The notes: generated by a model not told the origin, from the letters alone. Shown: positions 1 through 6,102, counted from the stretch's first letter. The stretch: DNA of 6,567 nt from Deltaproteobacteria bacterium (GCA_030646655.1 JAUSLB010000049.1:1-6567); one strand, 5' to 3'. A program made the numbers and translations.

Positions 1-361
1 GGTCGATCTTGCCCTCCACGTGCACTACCTGCGGGTCCTCAAAGCACCTGACGACATGGGCTATGGTATCAACGCTCCTTATGTTGCCGAGGAACTGGTT
101 TCCGAGCCCCTCGCCCTTGCTCGCCCCCTTCACAATCCCGGCGATATCGACGAACTCAACGGCCGTAGGCACGACCCGCTCCGGCTTTACGAGCTCGGAG
201 AGCTTATAGATCCTCGGGTCCCTCAGCGGCACCATCCCTATATTAGGGTCTATCGTGCAGAAGGGATAGTTCGACGCCTCCGCACCGGCGGCGGTCATGG
301 CGTTAAAGATAGTGGACTTCCCGACATTGGGAAGCCCTATAATTCCGCAGTTGAATCCCAT
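1..361 (-). CDS. ychF: Redox-regulated ATPase/GTPase YchF (Obg family), N-terminal part only
   Basis: The first 120 codons are present and the rest runs off the left edge; the full protein is usually about 363 residues. YchF is a cytosolic Obg-family P-loop NTPase that binds ribosomes and, unlike most of the family, prefers ATP; it is linked to translation and the oxidative stress response. The protein begins [17 protein letters not shown], giving the P-loop (GLPNVGKST) at residues 9-17. The YchF-typical [10 protein letters not shown] follows at about 33-42, then the switch II motif DIAG and [15 protein letters not shown], all hallmarks of this family. The ATG start puts the P-loop at the expected distance. 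No good Shine-Dalgarno sequence lies in front of it, and the preceding gene hppA ends at a strong terminator, so ychF probably has its own promoter or depends on read-through. In many Proteobacteria ychF directly follows pth; here hppA lies between them. Identification is near certain. Confidence 0.97.
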   Translation of the reverse strand, partial: MGFNCGIIGLPNVGKSTIFNAMTAAGAEASNYPFCTIDPNIGMVPLRDPRIYKLSELVKPERVVPTAVEFVDIAGIVKGASKGEGLGNQFLGNIRSVDTIAHVVRCFEDPQVVHVEGKID

Positions 362-367
362 ATTTTT

Positions 368-376
368 ATTATCCCA
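368..376 (-). promoter_or_regulatory. Possible extended -10 promoter for ychF
   Basis: Read on the minus strand, TGG followed by GATAAT matches the extended -10 consensus (TGn, then five of six bases of TATAAT). It lies between the hppA terminator and ychF, where a promoter is needed. No convincing -35 box is found 17 bases upstream (CTGTTT, within the terminator T run). Transcription from this box would start at or within a base or two of the ychF ATG, implying a leaderless mRNA, which agrees with the missing Shine-Dalgarno. The region is short and A+T-rich, so chance matches are easy; this is a weak prediction. Confidence 0.22.
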
Positions 377-386
377 GATTTTGCGC

Positions 387-416
387 AAAAAAACAGGGCC
401 GGTGTGCCACCGGCCC
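387..416 (-). terminator. Intrinsic terminator after hppA
   Basis: On the minus strand a perfect 9-bp stem (GGGCCGGTG / CACCGGCCC, positions 416-408 and 404-396) with a 3-base loop is followed after two bases by seven T residues (393-387). The hairpin starts about 27 bases after the hppA stop codon. The opposite strand has no T run after the stem, so it works only in the minus direction. This is the strongest terminator in the window and marks the end of the transcript carrying hppA. Confidence 0.9.
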
Positions 417-443
417 CGGAAAAATAACTATAGAAAATTCCGC

Positions 444-2462
444 TTAAACGAGCAGGGGCGCGATTATAAGCGATACTATGCTCATAAGCTTTATGAGTAT
501 GTTCATCGCCGGCCCAGAGGTGTCCTTGAACGGGTCTCCTACAGTGTCGCCTACTACAGCGGCCTTGTGCGCATCAGACCCCTTGCCGCCGAGGTTGCCC
601 TTTTCGATGAACTTCTTGGCGTTGTCCCAAGCCCCTCCGGCGTTCGCCATGAATATCGCTAAGAGCACGCCCGTAACTGTAGCGCCGGCGAGCATGCCGC
701 CCAACGCGTAAGGCCCGAGGATGAAGCCTACAAGTATGGGGGCGGCGACCGCGAGCACACCGGGCGCTATCATCTCCGTCAGTGCCGCCTTCGTGCATAT
801 GTCTATGCAGCGCGCGACATCGGGCTTTACGCCTTCCCTCCCCTCAAGGAGGCCCGGGATTTCCCTGAACTGCCTCCTTATCTCGTTGACCATCTTGTGC
901 GCCGCTTTTCCCACGCTCGTCATGGTAAGCGCGCCTATAAAGAAGGGCAGTATCCCACCCAATAGGAGCCCTATGACTACGTTCGGGTCGGTTATGATTA
1001 TCACGAAAGGCGCTCCGAGCTTGGCGCTTATGGACTGGCTGTATGCTGCGAAGAGCGCAAGCGCCGTAAGTGCCGCGGAACCGATGGCAAAGCCCTTTCC
1101 TATCGCGGCCGTGGTATTGCCGAGCGCGTCGAGGCTGTCGGTTATCGCCCTTACGTCTTTACCCAGTCCGCTCATCTCTGAAATGCCGCCCGCGTTATCA
1201 GCTATCGGGCCGTAAGCGTCAACGCTCATTATAATACCGGTTGTAGCGAGCATCCCTACCGCCGCTATGCCGATGCCGTAAATCCCGGCAAAGTGGTTGG
1301 AAATGTATATCGCGAGGCATATCGAAAGGACGGGGAAGGCGCTGGACTGCAAACCCACGGCAAGCCCTGTTATGATGTTGGTTGCCGCCCCTGTCTGGCT
1401 CGCCTCGGCTATCCTCTGTACCGGCCCGGCCGAGGTGTAGTGCTCTGTAATGAGCCCTATCGCTATGCCGCCAAAGCACCCGGCGAGCACCGCCCAGAAA
1501 ACAGGTAGCGTTATGCCCACTGCCGTTGTAACAAAATAAGCAATGACTATGAATATGCCCGTTGCTATGAATGTCGCGTAGCGCAGCGCCGCCGCAGGGT
1601 CGAACCTCTCAAGGAAGTTCATGGCGAATATTCCTAAGACAGACGCTACGAGCCCTACCATCGCAAGGATCACCGGGTAAGACATCAGGGCCGGCTTAGT
1701 CCCGAACGCCGCTATATCCGCTGAAAGCGCCGTAGCGCCGAGAGCTATGGTCGCCACTATCGCGCCCACATAAGATTCGAATATGTCCGCCCCGAGCCCC
1801 GCGACGTCACCGACGTTGTCGCCCACATTATCAGCTATGACGCCCGGGTTCCTCGGGTCGTCCTCAGGTATCCCGGCCTCGACCTTGCCGACAAGGTCAG
1901 AGCCCACGTCCGCTGTCTTTGTAAATATCCCGCCGCCGACCCTCGCGAAAAGCGCTATGGAGGAAGCGCCCATGGCGTAGCCGTTTATTATCGCGGCCGT
2001 CTCAGGCTTGCCGTAAAGCATGAAGAATACCCCGACCCCGAGCACCCCGAGGCTTGCTACCGAAAGCCCCATAACCGAGCCGCCGAGGAACGCCATTGAC
2101 AGGGCCTTTCCCATCAGTGGCTTGAACCTGTTGGCCGCCTCCGCCGTCCTAACGTTCGCCTTTGTCGCGCCCTGCATCCCGAAAAAGCCCGCAAGCATCG
2201 AGGATATCCCACCACCCACGTACGCTATGGCTGTCGGGAGGTTTATGAATATCGTAAGGGCGGTCGCTACAACCGCTATGAAGATGAAGATTACCGAGTA
2301 CTGCCTCTTTAAGTAAACCATCGCCCCGCCGTGGATGAGCCCTGCTATCTCCCTCATCCGGGGGTTCCCGTCAGGCTGCTTGGCGATATACAGGTATATG
2401 AATAAGGCTATAACGAGGCCGCCCAGGCCCAATAGCGGTGCATAATTAGTAAGTCCGTCCAT
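444..2462 (-). CDS. hppA: Membrane-bound, K+-dependent ion-translocating pyrophosphatase
   Basis: This inner-membrane pump couples hydrolysis of pyrophosphate to export of H+ and/or Na+. At 672 residues, with hydrophobic segments throughout (about 16 helices in the family), it has normal bacterial length. The pyrophosphate/Mg site is complete: [11 protein letters not shown] at 185-195, EDDPRNP at 200-206, DNVGDNVGD at 211-219, [12 protein letters not shown] at 412-423, and [14 protein letters not shown] near 638-651. Ala452 in GNTTAA and Gly455 in IGKG are the residues of the K+-dependent subfamily; K+-independent enzymes have Lys and Thr there. In helix 6 the gate glutamate (Glu229) is three residues after Asp226, as in Na+-pumping enzymes and some bacterial H+ or Na+/H+ pumps, not seven as in plant-type H+ pumps (Gly233 here). 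The pumped ion is therefore uncertain, with Na+ or Na+/H+ somewhat favoured. The ATG start has a GAAAGGAG ribosome binding site 12 bases upstream. It follows pth by 73 bases and ends at a strong terminator. Confidence 0.97.
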   Translation of the reverse strand: MDGLTNYAPLLGLGGLVIALFIYLYIAKQPDGNPRMREIAGLIHGGAMVYLKRQYSVIFIFIAVVATALTIFINLPTAIAYVGGGISSMLAGFFGMQGATKANVRTAEAANRFKPLMGKALSMAFLGGSVMGLSVASLGVLGVGVFFMLYGKPETAAIINGYAMGASSIALFARVGGGIFTKTADVGSDLVGKVEAGIPEDDPRNPGVIADNVGDNVGDVAGLGADIFESYVGAIVATIALGATALSADIAAFGTKPALMSYPVILAMVGLVASVLGIFAMNFLERFDPAAALRYATFIATGIFIVIAYFVTTAVGITLPVFWAVLAGCFGGIAIGLITEHYTSAGPVQRIAEASQTGAATNIITGLAVGLQSSAFPVLSICLAIYISNHFAGIYGIGIAAVGMLATTGIIMSVDAYGPIADNAGGISEMSGLGKDVRAITDSLDALGNTTAAIGKGFAIGSAALTALALFAAYSQSISAKLGAPFVIIITDPNVVIGLLLGGILPFFIGALTMTSVGKAAHKMVNEIRRQFREIPGLLEGREGVKPDVARCIDICTKAALTEMIAPGVLAVAAPILVGFILGPYALGGMLAGATVTGVLLAIFMANAGGAWDNAKKFIEKGNLGGKGSDAHKAAVVGDTVGDPFKDTSGPAMNILIKLMSIVSLIIAPLLV

Positions 2463-2474
2463 ACTTAAACTCTA

Positions 2475-2482
2475 CTCCTTTC
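2475..2482 (-). promoter_or_regulatory. Ribosome binding site of hppA
   Basis: GAAAGGAG on the minus strand closely matches the 16S rRNA anti-Shine-Dalgarno. It is 12 bases from the hppA ATG, longer than the usual 5-9 but still workable. No better in-frame start lies nearer, and the ATG gives the expected N-terminus just before the first membrane helix. Confidence 0.65.
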
Positions 2483-2530
2483 AAGATAGTTGTTGGAGGC
2501 AAAACCGTTTTCCAATATTGCGGATCCCTT

Positions 2531-2557
2531 CAGGTTCAATCCGAAGGATTGAACCTG
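2531..2557 (-). repeat. Perfect 12-bp inverted repeat over the pth stop codon
   Basis: CAGGTTCAATCC and GGATTGAACCTG (2531-2542 and 2546-2557) are perfect reverse complements separated by three bases. In the mRNA they form a hairpin that contains the last codons of pth (from the Arg codon of the terminal RFNPSD) and the TGA stop. No T run follows on either strand, so it is not a standard intrinsic terminator. It could protect the 3' end of the upstream message, modulate read-through into hppA, or be a binding site; the sequence alone does not decide. Confidence 0.8.
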
Positions 2558-3096
2558 TTCATCGCCATATCTATACCCTCGGCTATTACGGCCTCTATCG
2601 CCTCAACTCCCTTATCGAGCATCGCCTCGAGCGCCTCTTTCTCCTCAGGGCTGAAGGGGGTTAATACATACTCGACGGTATCTCCATCGGGCGGCCTTCC
2701 TATGCCGAGCCTTACCCTTTTAAACTCCCCTGTCCCGATGCGCTCTATTATCGCGGCGGCCCCTTTGTGCCCGCCGCTCCCGCCGCCCCTCCTTAGCCTT
2801 ATCTTCCCTAAGGGGAGGTCGCAGTCGTCGTATGCGGCTATGATCGACGAGGGCTCTGCTGAAAAGGCATCTGCCGCCTCTTTGACGGCCTGTCCGCTTA
2901 AGTTCATGAAGGTCTGCGGCTTTAGGAGCACCGCTTCGGCCCCGGCTATGACGCCCCTTCCCATAAGCGATCCGGCTCTGCGGCTGAACCTTATCTTATA
3001 GCGGGAGGCTATCCGGTCTATGAGCATAAACCCGGCGTTATGCCTTGTGTTCTCATAGGCCCTGCCGGGGTTTCCTAATCCCACGATAAGAAGCAA
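2536..3096 (-). CDS. pth: Peptidyl-tRNA hydrolase
   Basis: This essential cytosolic enzyme cleaves the ester bond of peptidyl-tRNAs that drop off the ribosome, recycling tRNA. The 186-residue length is normal. Family motifs are intact: VGLGNPG at 5-11 with Asn9, TRHNAG at 17-22 with catalytic His19, KPQTFMNLSG at 59-68 with Asn65, and YDDCDLPLGKIRLR at 89-102 with Asp90, matching E. coli Asn10, His20, Asn68 and Asp93. The usual GGHNG is GGHKG here (Lys111 in place of E. coli Asn114), a variant I believe occurs in other bacterial Pth proteins. The start is TTG: an in-frame TAA lies two codons upstream, no ATG is available before the essential N-terminal motif, and TAAGGG provides a weak ribosome binding site very close to it. 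It follows rplY by 61 bases, the usual prs-rplY-pth order. Its stop lies in a strong inverted repeat. Confidence 0.96.
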   Translation of the reverse strand: MLLIVGLGNPGRAYENTRHNAGFMLIDRIASRYKIRFSRRAGSLMGRGVIAGAEAVLLKPQTFMNLSGQAVKEAADAFSAEPSSIIAAYDDCDLPLGKIRLRRGGGSGGHKGAAAIIERIGTGEFKRVRLGIGRPPDGDTVEYVLTPFSPEEKEALEAMLDKGVEAIEAVIAEGIDMAMNRFNPSD

Positions 3097-3157
3097 TAAC
3101 CCTTACCCGAAGTCTTTGATTTTAAGAAGGCCGGCTGCCATTGGGAAGACAGGCGGG

Positions 3158-3820
3158 CTACTCCTTTTCCTTTTCCTCTTCCTTCTTTACTTCCTCTTTC
3201 TCCTCGAAGCTCTTGGCAAGCTCTGCCTCGACCTCTTCCGCCGTCTTCGGCGCGACCTCGGCCATCGGGGCGACTACCGACACGATCGTCATGTCAGGGT
3301 CGTCAAGGGCCTTTAGGCCTTCGGGGAGATTTATATCCTTTACATGGAAGGACTGGCCTATGCCGAGCGGGGTCACGTCGACATCGAATGAATCGGGTAT
3401 CTGCGACGGCAGGCACTCTACCCTTACCTTCCTGTGGTCCTGAGAAACGATCCCGCCGAACGCAAGGCCAGCGGCCCTGCCTGTGATATGGACCGGCACC
3501 TCGACAATTATCTTATGGTCCATCAATATCTCAAGCAGGTCCACATGCTCGATGGAGCCCTTCAGAGGATGGCGGAGTATGTCCTTGAACATCACGGTGC
3601 GGGTCTTGTCGCCCTCAACGCTTAAGCTCACAAGGACGTTGCCGCCTGCCGCGGTATGGAGTACCTTCTGAAGCTCTTTGCCGTTAAGAGAGATCGACAC
3701 CGCCCCTTTTATCCCTGACCCGTAAAGCACCGCCGGCACAAGACCGGAATTCCTGAGTCTGCGCGCCGGGCCCTTCCCGGTCTCCTGTCTCGACTTCGCC
3801 AATAGGTTTATCTGTTCCAT
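3158..3820 (-). CDS. rplY: Ribosomal protein bL25, long CTC/TL5 form
   Basis: bL25 binds 5S rRNA in the central protuberance of the large ribosomal subunit. At 220 residues this is the two-domain CTC/TL5 type, unlike the 94-residue E. coli form. Residues about 1-95 are the 5S rRNA-binding domain, including GKGPARRLRNSGLVPAVLYG (15-34) and FKDILRHPLKGSIEHVDL (78-95). Residues about 100-188 form the beta-rich C-terminal domain. The last 28 residues (193-220) are a low-complexity Glu/Lys tail with about 13 Glu and 6 Lys, probably disordered; such tails are common in this family. The ATG is preceded by a strong GGAGG at 6 bases. It lies 46 bases after prs, the classic pairing, and may be cotranscribed with prs and pth. 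The short space after prs contains two overlapping palindromes (GGCTTAAGCC and AGCCGGCT, 3853-3866), too small to call a terminator. Confidence 0.96.
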   Translation of the reverse strand: MEQINLLAKSRQETGKGPARRLRNSGLVPAVLYGSGIKGAVSISLNGKELQKVLHTAAGGNVLVSLSVEGDKTRTVMFKDILRHPLKGSIEHVDLLEILMDHKIIVEVPVHITGRAAGLAFGGIVSQDHRKVRVECLPSQIPDSFDVDVTPLGIGQSFHVKDINLPEGLKALDDPDMTIVSVVAPMAEVAPKTAEEVEAELAKSFEEKEEVKKEEEKEKE

Positions 3821-3826
3821 TTTGTT

Positions 3827-3831
3827 CCTCC
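3827..3831 (-). promoter_or_regulatory. Ribosome binding site of rplY
   Basis: GGAGG lies exactly 6 bases before the rplY ATG, the best-placed Shine-Dalgarno in the prs-rplY-pth group and consistent with high ribosomal protein output. The neighbours prs and pth have much weaker sites. Confidence 0.75.
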
Positions 3832-3866
3832 GGTAATTTTCTGTTCGTTTTTAGCCGGCTTAAGCC

Positions 3867-4802
3867 TTATACAAAAAGAGAGCTTACCGATTCCCCGTAG
3901 TGTATCCTCCTTATAGCCTCTCCGAGGAGCGGGCCGACTGAAAGCCTCTTTATCTTATCCGATGTCGCGCTGTCCCTCTTAGGGATCGTGTTGGTTACGA
4001 CGAGCTCGCTGATGGGGGATTTCTCAAGCCTCTCTATCGCCGGGCCTGACAGCACCGCGTGCGTGCAGCAGGCGTAAATCTGCTTGGCGCCTTTTTCTTC
4101 CAACGCCGCAGCGGCCTGCGTGATCGTCCCTGCGGTATCGATCATGTCGTCCAAAATGATGGCGGTCTTGCCCTCGACCTCGCCTATTATGTTCATCACC
4201 TCTGAGACGTTCGGGCGGGGGCGCCTTTTATCTATTATGGCGAGGTTCGCCCCGAGCCTCTTGGCGAACGCCCTTGCCCTCTCGACCCCTCCGGCGTCCG
4301 GAGAAACTATTACGATGTCGTCGTGGAAGTTCTCTTTAATATAATTAAGTAGCACCGGTGTAGCGTAAAGGTGGTCGACCGGGATGTTAAAGAAGCCCTG
4401 TATCTGCCCGGCGTGGAGGTCGACGCATACGATCCTTGTGGCGCCTGCCACGGTTAAAAGGTCCGCTACGAGCTTTGCGGTGATCGGCGTCCTCGGGGCG
4501 ACCTTCCTGTCCTGCCTCGCGTACCCGTAGTAGGGTATTACCGCCGTCACGGAGCCGGCTGACGCCCTCTTGAAGGCGTCGAGCATTATAAGGAGCTCCA
4601 TCAGGTTATTGTTGCACGGTATCGAGGTTGACTGCACTACATAGACCTCTACCCCCCTGACGCTTTCCTGTAGCTCTACAAAGACCTCCCCGTCGCTGAA
4701 GCTCTTCACCTCGGATTTGCCGAGCTGGATCCCTAAATGGTCGCATATCTCTATCGCAAGAGGCCTATTCGCGTTCCCGGTAAAGACCTTGATTTTTTCC
4801 AT
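3867..4802 (-). CDS. prs: Ribose-phosphate pyrophosphokinase (PRPP synthase, class I)
   Basis: This cytosolic enzyme transfers pyrophosphate from ATP to ribose 5-phosphate, making PRPP for purine, pyrimidine, histidine, tryptophan and NAD synthesis. The 311 residues match the usual 310-320 for class I enzymes. Key motifs are all present: FSDGE at 35-39, the ATP-binding [10 protein letters not shown] at 91-100 with PRTPITAKL following, [11 protein letters not shown] at 128-138 with catalytic His130, [10 protein letters not shown] at 167-176, the flexible-loop DKRRPRPN with Lys192, and the ribose-phosphate loop DDMIDTAGT at 218-226. The ATG gives the standard N-terminus; its ribosome binding site is weak (AAGG at 4 bases). 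It starts 30 bases after the tRNA-Gln CCA end, with no clear promoter between, so the two may share a transcript that RNA processing separates. Allosteric ADP control is a family property and cannot be judged here. Confidence 0.98.
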   Translation of the reverse strand: MEKIKVFTGNANRPLAIEICDHLGIQLGKSEVKSFSDGEVFVELQESVRGVEVYVVQSTSIPCNNNLMELLIMLDAFKRASAGSVTAVIPYYGYARQDRKVAPRTPITAKLVADLLTVAGATRIVCVDLHAGQIQGFFNIPVDHLYATPVLLNYIKENFHDDIVIVSPDAGGVERARAFAKRLGANLAIIDKRRPRPNVSEVMNIIGEVEGKTAIILDDMIDTAGTITQAAAALEEKGAKQIYACCTHAVLSGPAIERLEKSPISELVVTNTIPKRDSATSDKIKRLSVGPLLGEAIRRIHYGESVSSLFV

Positions 4803-4832
4803 TTTGCCTTGCTCAGTTTAAAAAGATATTAG

Positions 4833-4907
4833 TGGCTGGGGCGGGAGGATTCGAACCTCCGGGTGCGGGGATCAAAACCCCGTGCCTTACCGCTTGGCGA
4901 CGCCCCA
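4833..4907 (-). tRNA. tRNA-Gln, anticodon UUG
   Basis: On the minus strand a complete 75-base cloverleaf is visible. It has a 7-bp acceptor stem (TGGGGCG / CGCCCCA), a D arm closed by GCC/GGC, an anticodon stem CGGGG/CCCCG, the loop TTTTGAT with anticodon TTG (4875-4873), a 5-base variable region, a T arm GGAGG/CCTCC with the loop TTCGAAT, discriminator G and an encoded CCA. UUG reads glutamine CAA and, by wobble, CAG. A tRNA-Gln between ispE and prs is a recurring arrangement in Deltaproteobacteria as I recall it. No clear promoter is seen just upstream; it may be transcribed with ispE or with prs. Confidence 0.97.
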
Positions 4908-4943
4908 AAAAGGTCGCAAAAAAAACCAAGCAAGCGGGTCATC

Positions 4944-4977
4944 CCAAGCCCTCCCTGAATTCCTGCCGCCTGCCCCG
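4944..4977 (-). repeat. Imperfect direct repeat, copy 1
   Basis: These 34 bases align with 5010-5045 with one two-base gap and two mismatches. Both copies run from CCAAGC on the plus strand through CCTGAATTCC to GCCGCCTGCCCCG, the core being 24 bases with one mismatch. The spacing between copies is about 66-68 bases. It looks like a local duplication or two members of a short intergenic repeat family. Confidence 0.75.
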
Positions 4978-5009
4978 CTGTTCCTCCTCTGTGAGCTGAC
5001 AGCCCTGGC

Positions 5010-5045
5010 CCAAGCTCTCGCCCTGAATTCCGGCCGCCTGCCCCG
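5010..5045 (-). repeat. Imperfect direct repeat, copy 2
   Basis: This is the second copy of the element at 4944-4977. In this copy the G+C-rich end can also pair GGCCG with CGGCC (5032-5036 and 5044-5048) to form a small hairpin that copy 1 has lost or never had. A third partial match, CCAAGCCCCTC at 5065-5075, falls in the last codons of ispE, hinting that the duplication involved the ispE 3' end. Confidence 0.75.
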
Positions 5046-5060
5046 GCCTAACCTCTTCGC

Positions 5061-5918
5061 TTAGCCAAGCCCCTCGGCGAGGAAGACCGGAAATCTTTTA
5101 TCAAGGCTCCCTTTAAGGCTTTTGAAGGCCGAAAGGGCGCTGTCGCGGTCAGGAAATACCCCGAAGACTGTCGGCCCGCTTCCGGACATCAGCGCCCCGA
5201 GGGCGCCCAGTCCGTCCAGCTCCCTTTTAAGCTCTGAGATAACGGGATAACGCTTTGCAGTTACGGGTTCGAGGTCGTTTACGAGAAGGCGCTTGATCCT
5301 TTCACCCTCCCATAGGCCCGCCTCGGAATACGATAGGATATTATCTTCCACTTTTTTTGTCAAGTCTAAATTATTGTAAACCCAAGCGGTTGAAACGTGG
5401 AGGCCGGGGTTTACCAGCACGTAGTTGAACCTCGGAAGCGTAATCTTTTTAAGCACTTCCCCCCTGCCAGTCGCCACAGCCGCCCCTTTCAGGATAAAGA
5501 ATGGCACATCCGAGCCGAGCTTCGAAGACTCATCCATAAGCTCTTTTTCACTGAGCCCCGCCCCTGTAAGGCCGTTTAATCCGATAAGGACGGTAGCCGC
5601 GTTCGAGCTGCCCCCCCCGAGCCCTCCGCCGACGGGGATATTCTTTTGTATGTGTATGGCTGCCCCTTTTTTTATCCCGGTCAGATCAAAAAATAATCTT
5701 GCCGCCCTGTAGGCGAGGTTCGAGCTGTCCGCAGGCAGATCCGTCCTGTCGGAGCTTACTGAGATCGAATCGCCTTCCTTTACCTCGATTGAGATGTGGT
5801 CGAAGAGGCTTACGGGCTGCATGACCGAGAAGATATCGTGGAATCCGTCTTCTCTTTTCTTGATAACTCGCAGGATGAGGTTTACCTTGGCGGGAGAGGG
5901 GAAGATTCTTCTACTCAT
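5061..5918 (-). CDS. ispE: 4-diphosphocytidyl-2-C-methyl-D-erythritol kinase
   Basis: IspE is the GHMP-family kinase of the MEP isoprenoid pathway; it phosphorylates CDP-methylerythritol at the 2-hydroxyl using ATP in the cytosol. Length 285 is typical. Visible motifs are PSPAKVNLILRV at 7-18 with Lys11, DGFHD at 24-28 with His27 (substrate base binding), the ATP loop PVGGGLGGGSSNAA at 95-108, SDVPFF at 136-141 with catalytic Asp137, and the C-terminal MSGSGPTVFG at 244-253. These correspond to Lys10, His26 and Asp141 of the E. coli enzyme. The ATG overlaps the end of the preceding small ORF by 8 bases (ATGAGTAG), and no Shine-Dalgarno lies in front of it; a 6-bp inverted repeat occupies that place. 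Translation is therefore probably coupled to the upstream ORF. Being downstream of nuoN is not a pairing I recognise as common. Confidence 0.97.
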   Translation of the reverse strand: MSRRIFPSPAKVNLILRVIKKREDGFHDIFSVMQPVSLFDHISIEVKEGDSISVSSDRTDLPADSSNLAYRAARLFFDLTGIKKGAAIHIQKNIPVGGGLGGGSSNAATVLIGLNGLTGAGLSEKELMDESSKLGSDVPFFILKGAAVATGRGEVLKKITLPRFNYVLVNPGLHVSTAWVYNNLDLTKKVEDNILSYSEAGLWEGERIKRLLVNDLEPVTAKRYPVISELKRELDGLGALGALMSGSGPTVFGVFPDRDSALSAFKSLKGSLDKRFPVFLAEGLG

Positions 5919-6096
5919 TCAGGGTGAGGTCCACCCTCTTTCTGGGGTTCGACTCCCAATGAAATCCCCCGAGGAGATACCCGAGCAGCGAAAAATTCGT
6001 AGTGGGGTCAAATGGAAGCTTCCACCAGCTCTTAACCCCGGTATCCTCCTGAGGCTTTTGTTGCTGGTTATGGTTATGGCTGTTATCGTGAGCCAT
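5911..6096 (-). CDS. Small protein of unknown function, 61 residues, between nuoN and ispE
   Basis: I do not recognise this protein. The N-terminal part (residues 2-18) is a low-complexity stretch rich in Asn, His and Gln with four Asn, three His and four Gln. A tryptophan pair (Trp24-Trp25), then LPFDPTTNF and a short hydrophobic patch (FSLLGYLLGGFHW, 35-47) follow, and the end is charged (NPRKRVDLTLNE). There is no signal peptide and the patch is too short for a sure membrane helix; a peripheral membrane contact is possible. It is likely to be real because TAAGGAG, with AAGGAG 6 bases before its ATG, is one of the best ribosome binding sites here, and because it is packed between nuoN and ispE: 10 bases after the nuoN stop and overlapping ispE by 8 bases. 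It may be a translated lead-in for ispE, or a small accessory protein of the Nuo operon; both are guesses. Confidence 0.72.
   Translation of the reverse strand: MAHDNSHNHNQQQKPQEDTGVKSWWKLPFDPTTNFSLLGYLLGGFHWESNPRKRVDLTLNE
5921..5937 (-). repeat. Short inverted repeat just before the ispE start
   Basis: AGGGTG and CACCCT, six bases each with a five-base spacer, can form a hairpin whose end lies two bases before the ispE ATG, inside the 3' end of the 61-codon ORF. It replaces the position of a Shine-Dalgarno. Ribosomes finishing the upstream ORF would open it, which would fit translational coupling. A 6-bp match can also arise by chance in coding sequence. Confidence 0.4.
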
Positions 6097-6102
6097 TTAA
6101 GT

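Larger units (their letters stand above)
4908..5060. other. Non-coding gap between tRNA-Gln and ispE
   Basis: This 153-bp stretch has no credible gene. It holds two imperfect direct repeats (annotated separately), a weak pairing GAGCT/AGCTC at 4993-4997 and 5013-5017, and an eight-base T run on the minus strand at 4925-4918. The T run follows only a 3-4 bp potential stem (GGG ATGA CCC), so it could be a degenerate terminator for ispE or simply part of the tRNA promoter region; neither is convincing. Confidence 0.5.

Noticed and set aside
20..427. Plus-strand open frames opposite ychF and the hppA terminator
   Set aside because: The minus strand encodes unmistakable YchF motifs here, and the plus frame runs through the terminator hairpin.
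721..1215. Long plus-strand open frame of 164 codons opposite hppA
   Set aside because: It lies wholly inside the well-supported hppA coding sequence, shows no known motif and reflects codon bias on the opposite strand.
2549..3001. Plus-strand open frame of 150 codons opposite pth
   Set aside because: It is antisense to a clear pth gene, has Ser/Pro/Ala-rich low-complexity sequence and no ribosome binding site support.
3103..3141. Twelve-residue mini-ORF (MAAGLLKIKDFG) between rplY and pth
   Set aside because: It has an ATG and ends just before pth, but no ribosome binding site and no attenuator-like structure; it is short enough to be chance.
3853..3866. Overlapping palindromes AGCCGGCT and GGCTTAAGCC between prs and rplY
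   Set aside because: The stems are 4-5 bp without a proper loop and have no T run on the minus strand; not distinguishable from chance.
4918..4930. Eight-T run on the minus strand as an ispE terminator
   Set aside because: Only a 3-4 bp stem precedes it, some bases away, which is too weak to call an intrinsic terminator.
4829..4942. 37-residue minus-strand ORF starting before and reading through tRNA-Gln
   Set aside because: Most of it is the tRNA gene itself, so the open frame is incidental.
6061..6080. GGTTATGGTTATGG telomere-like micro-repeat
   Set aside because: It is just the Asn/His codons of the small ORF's low-complexity head and spans only about two units.
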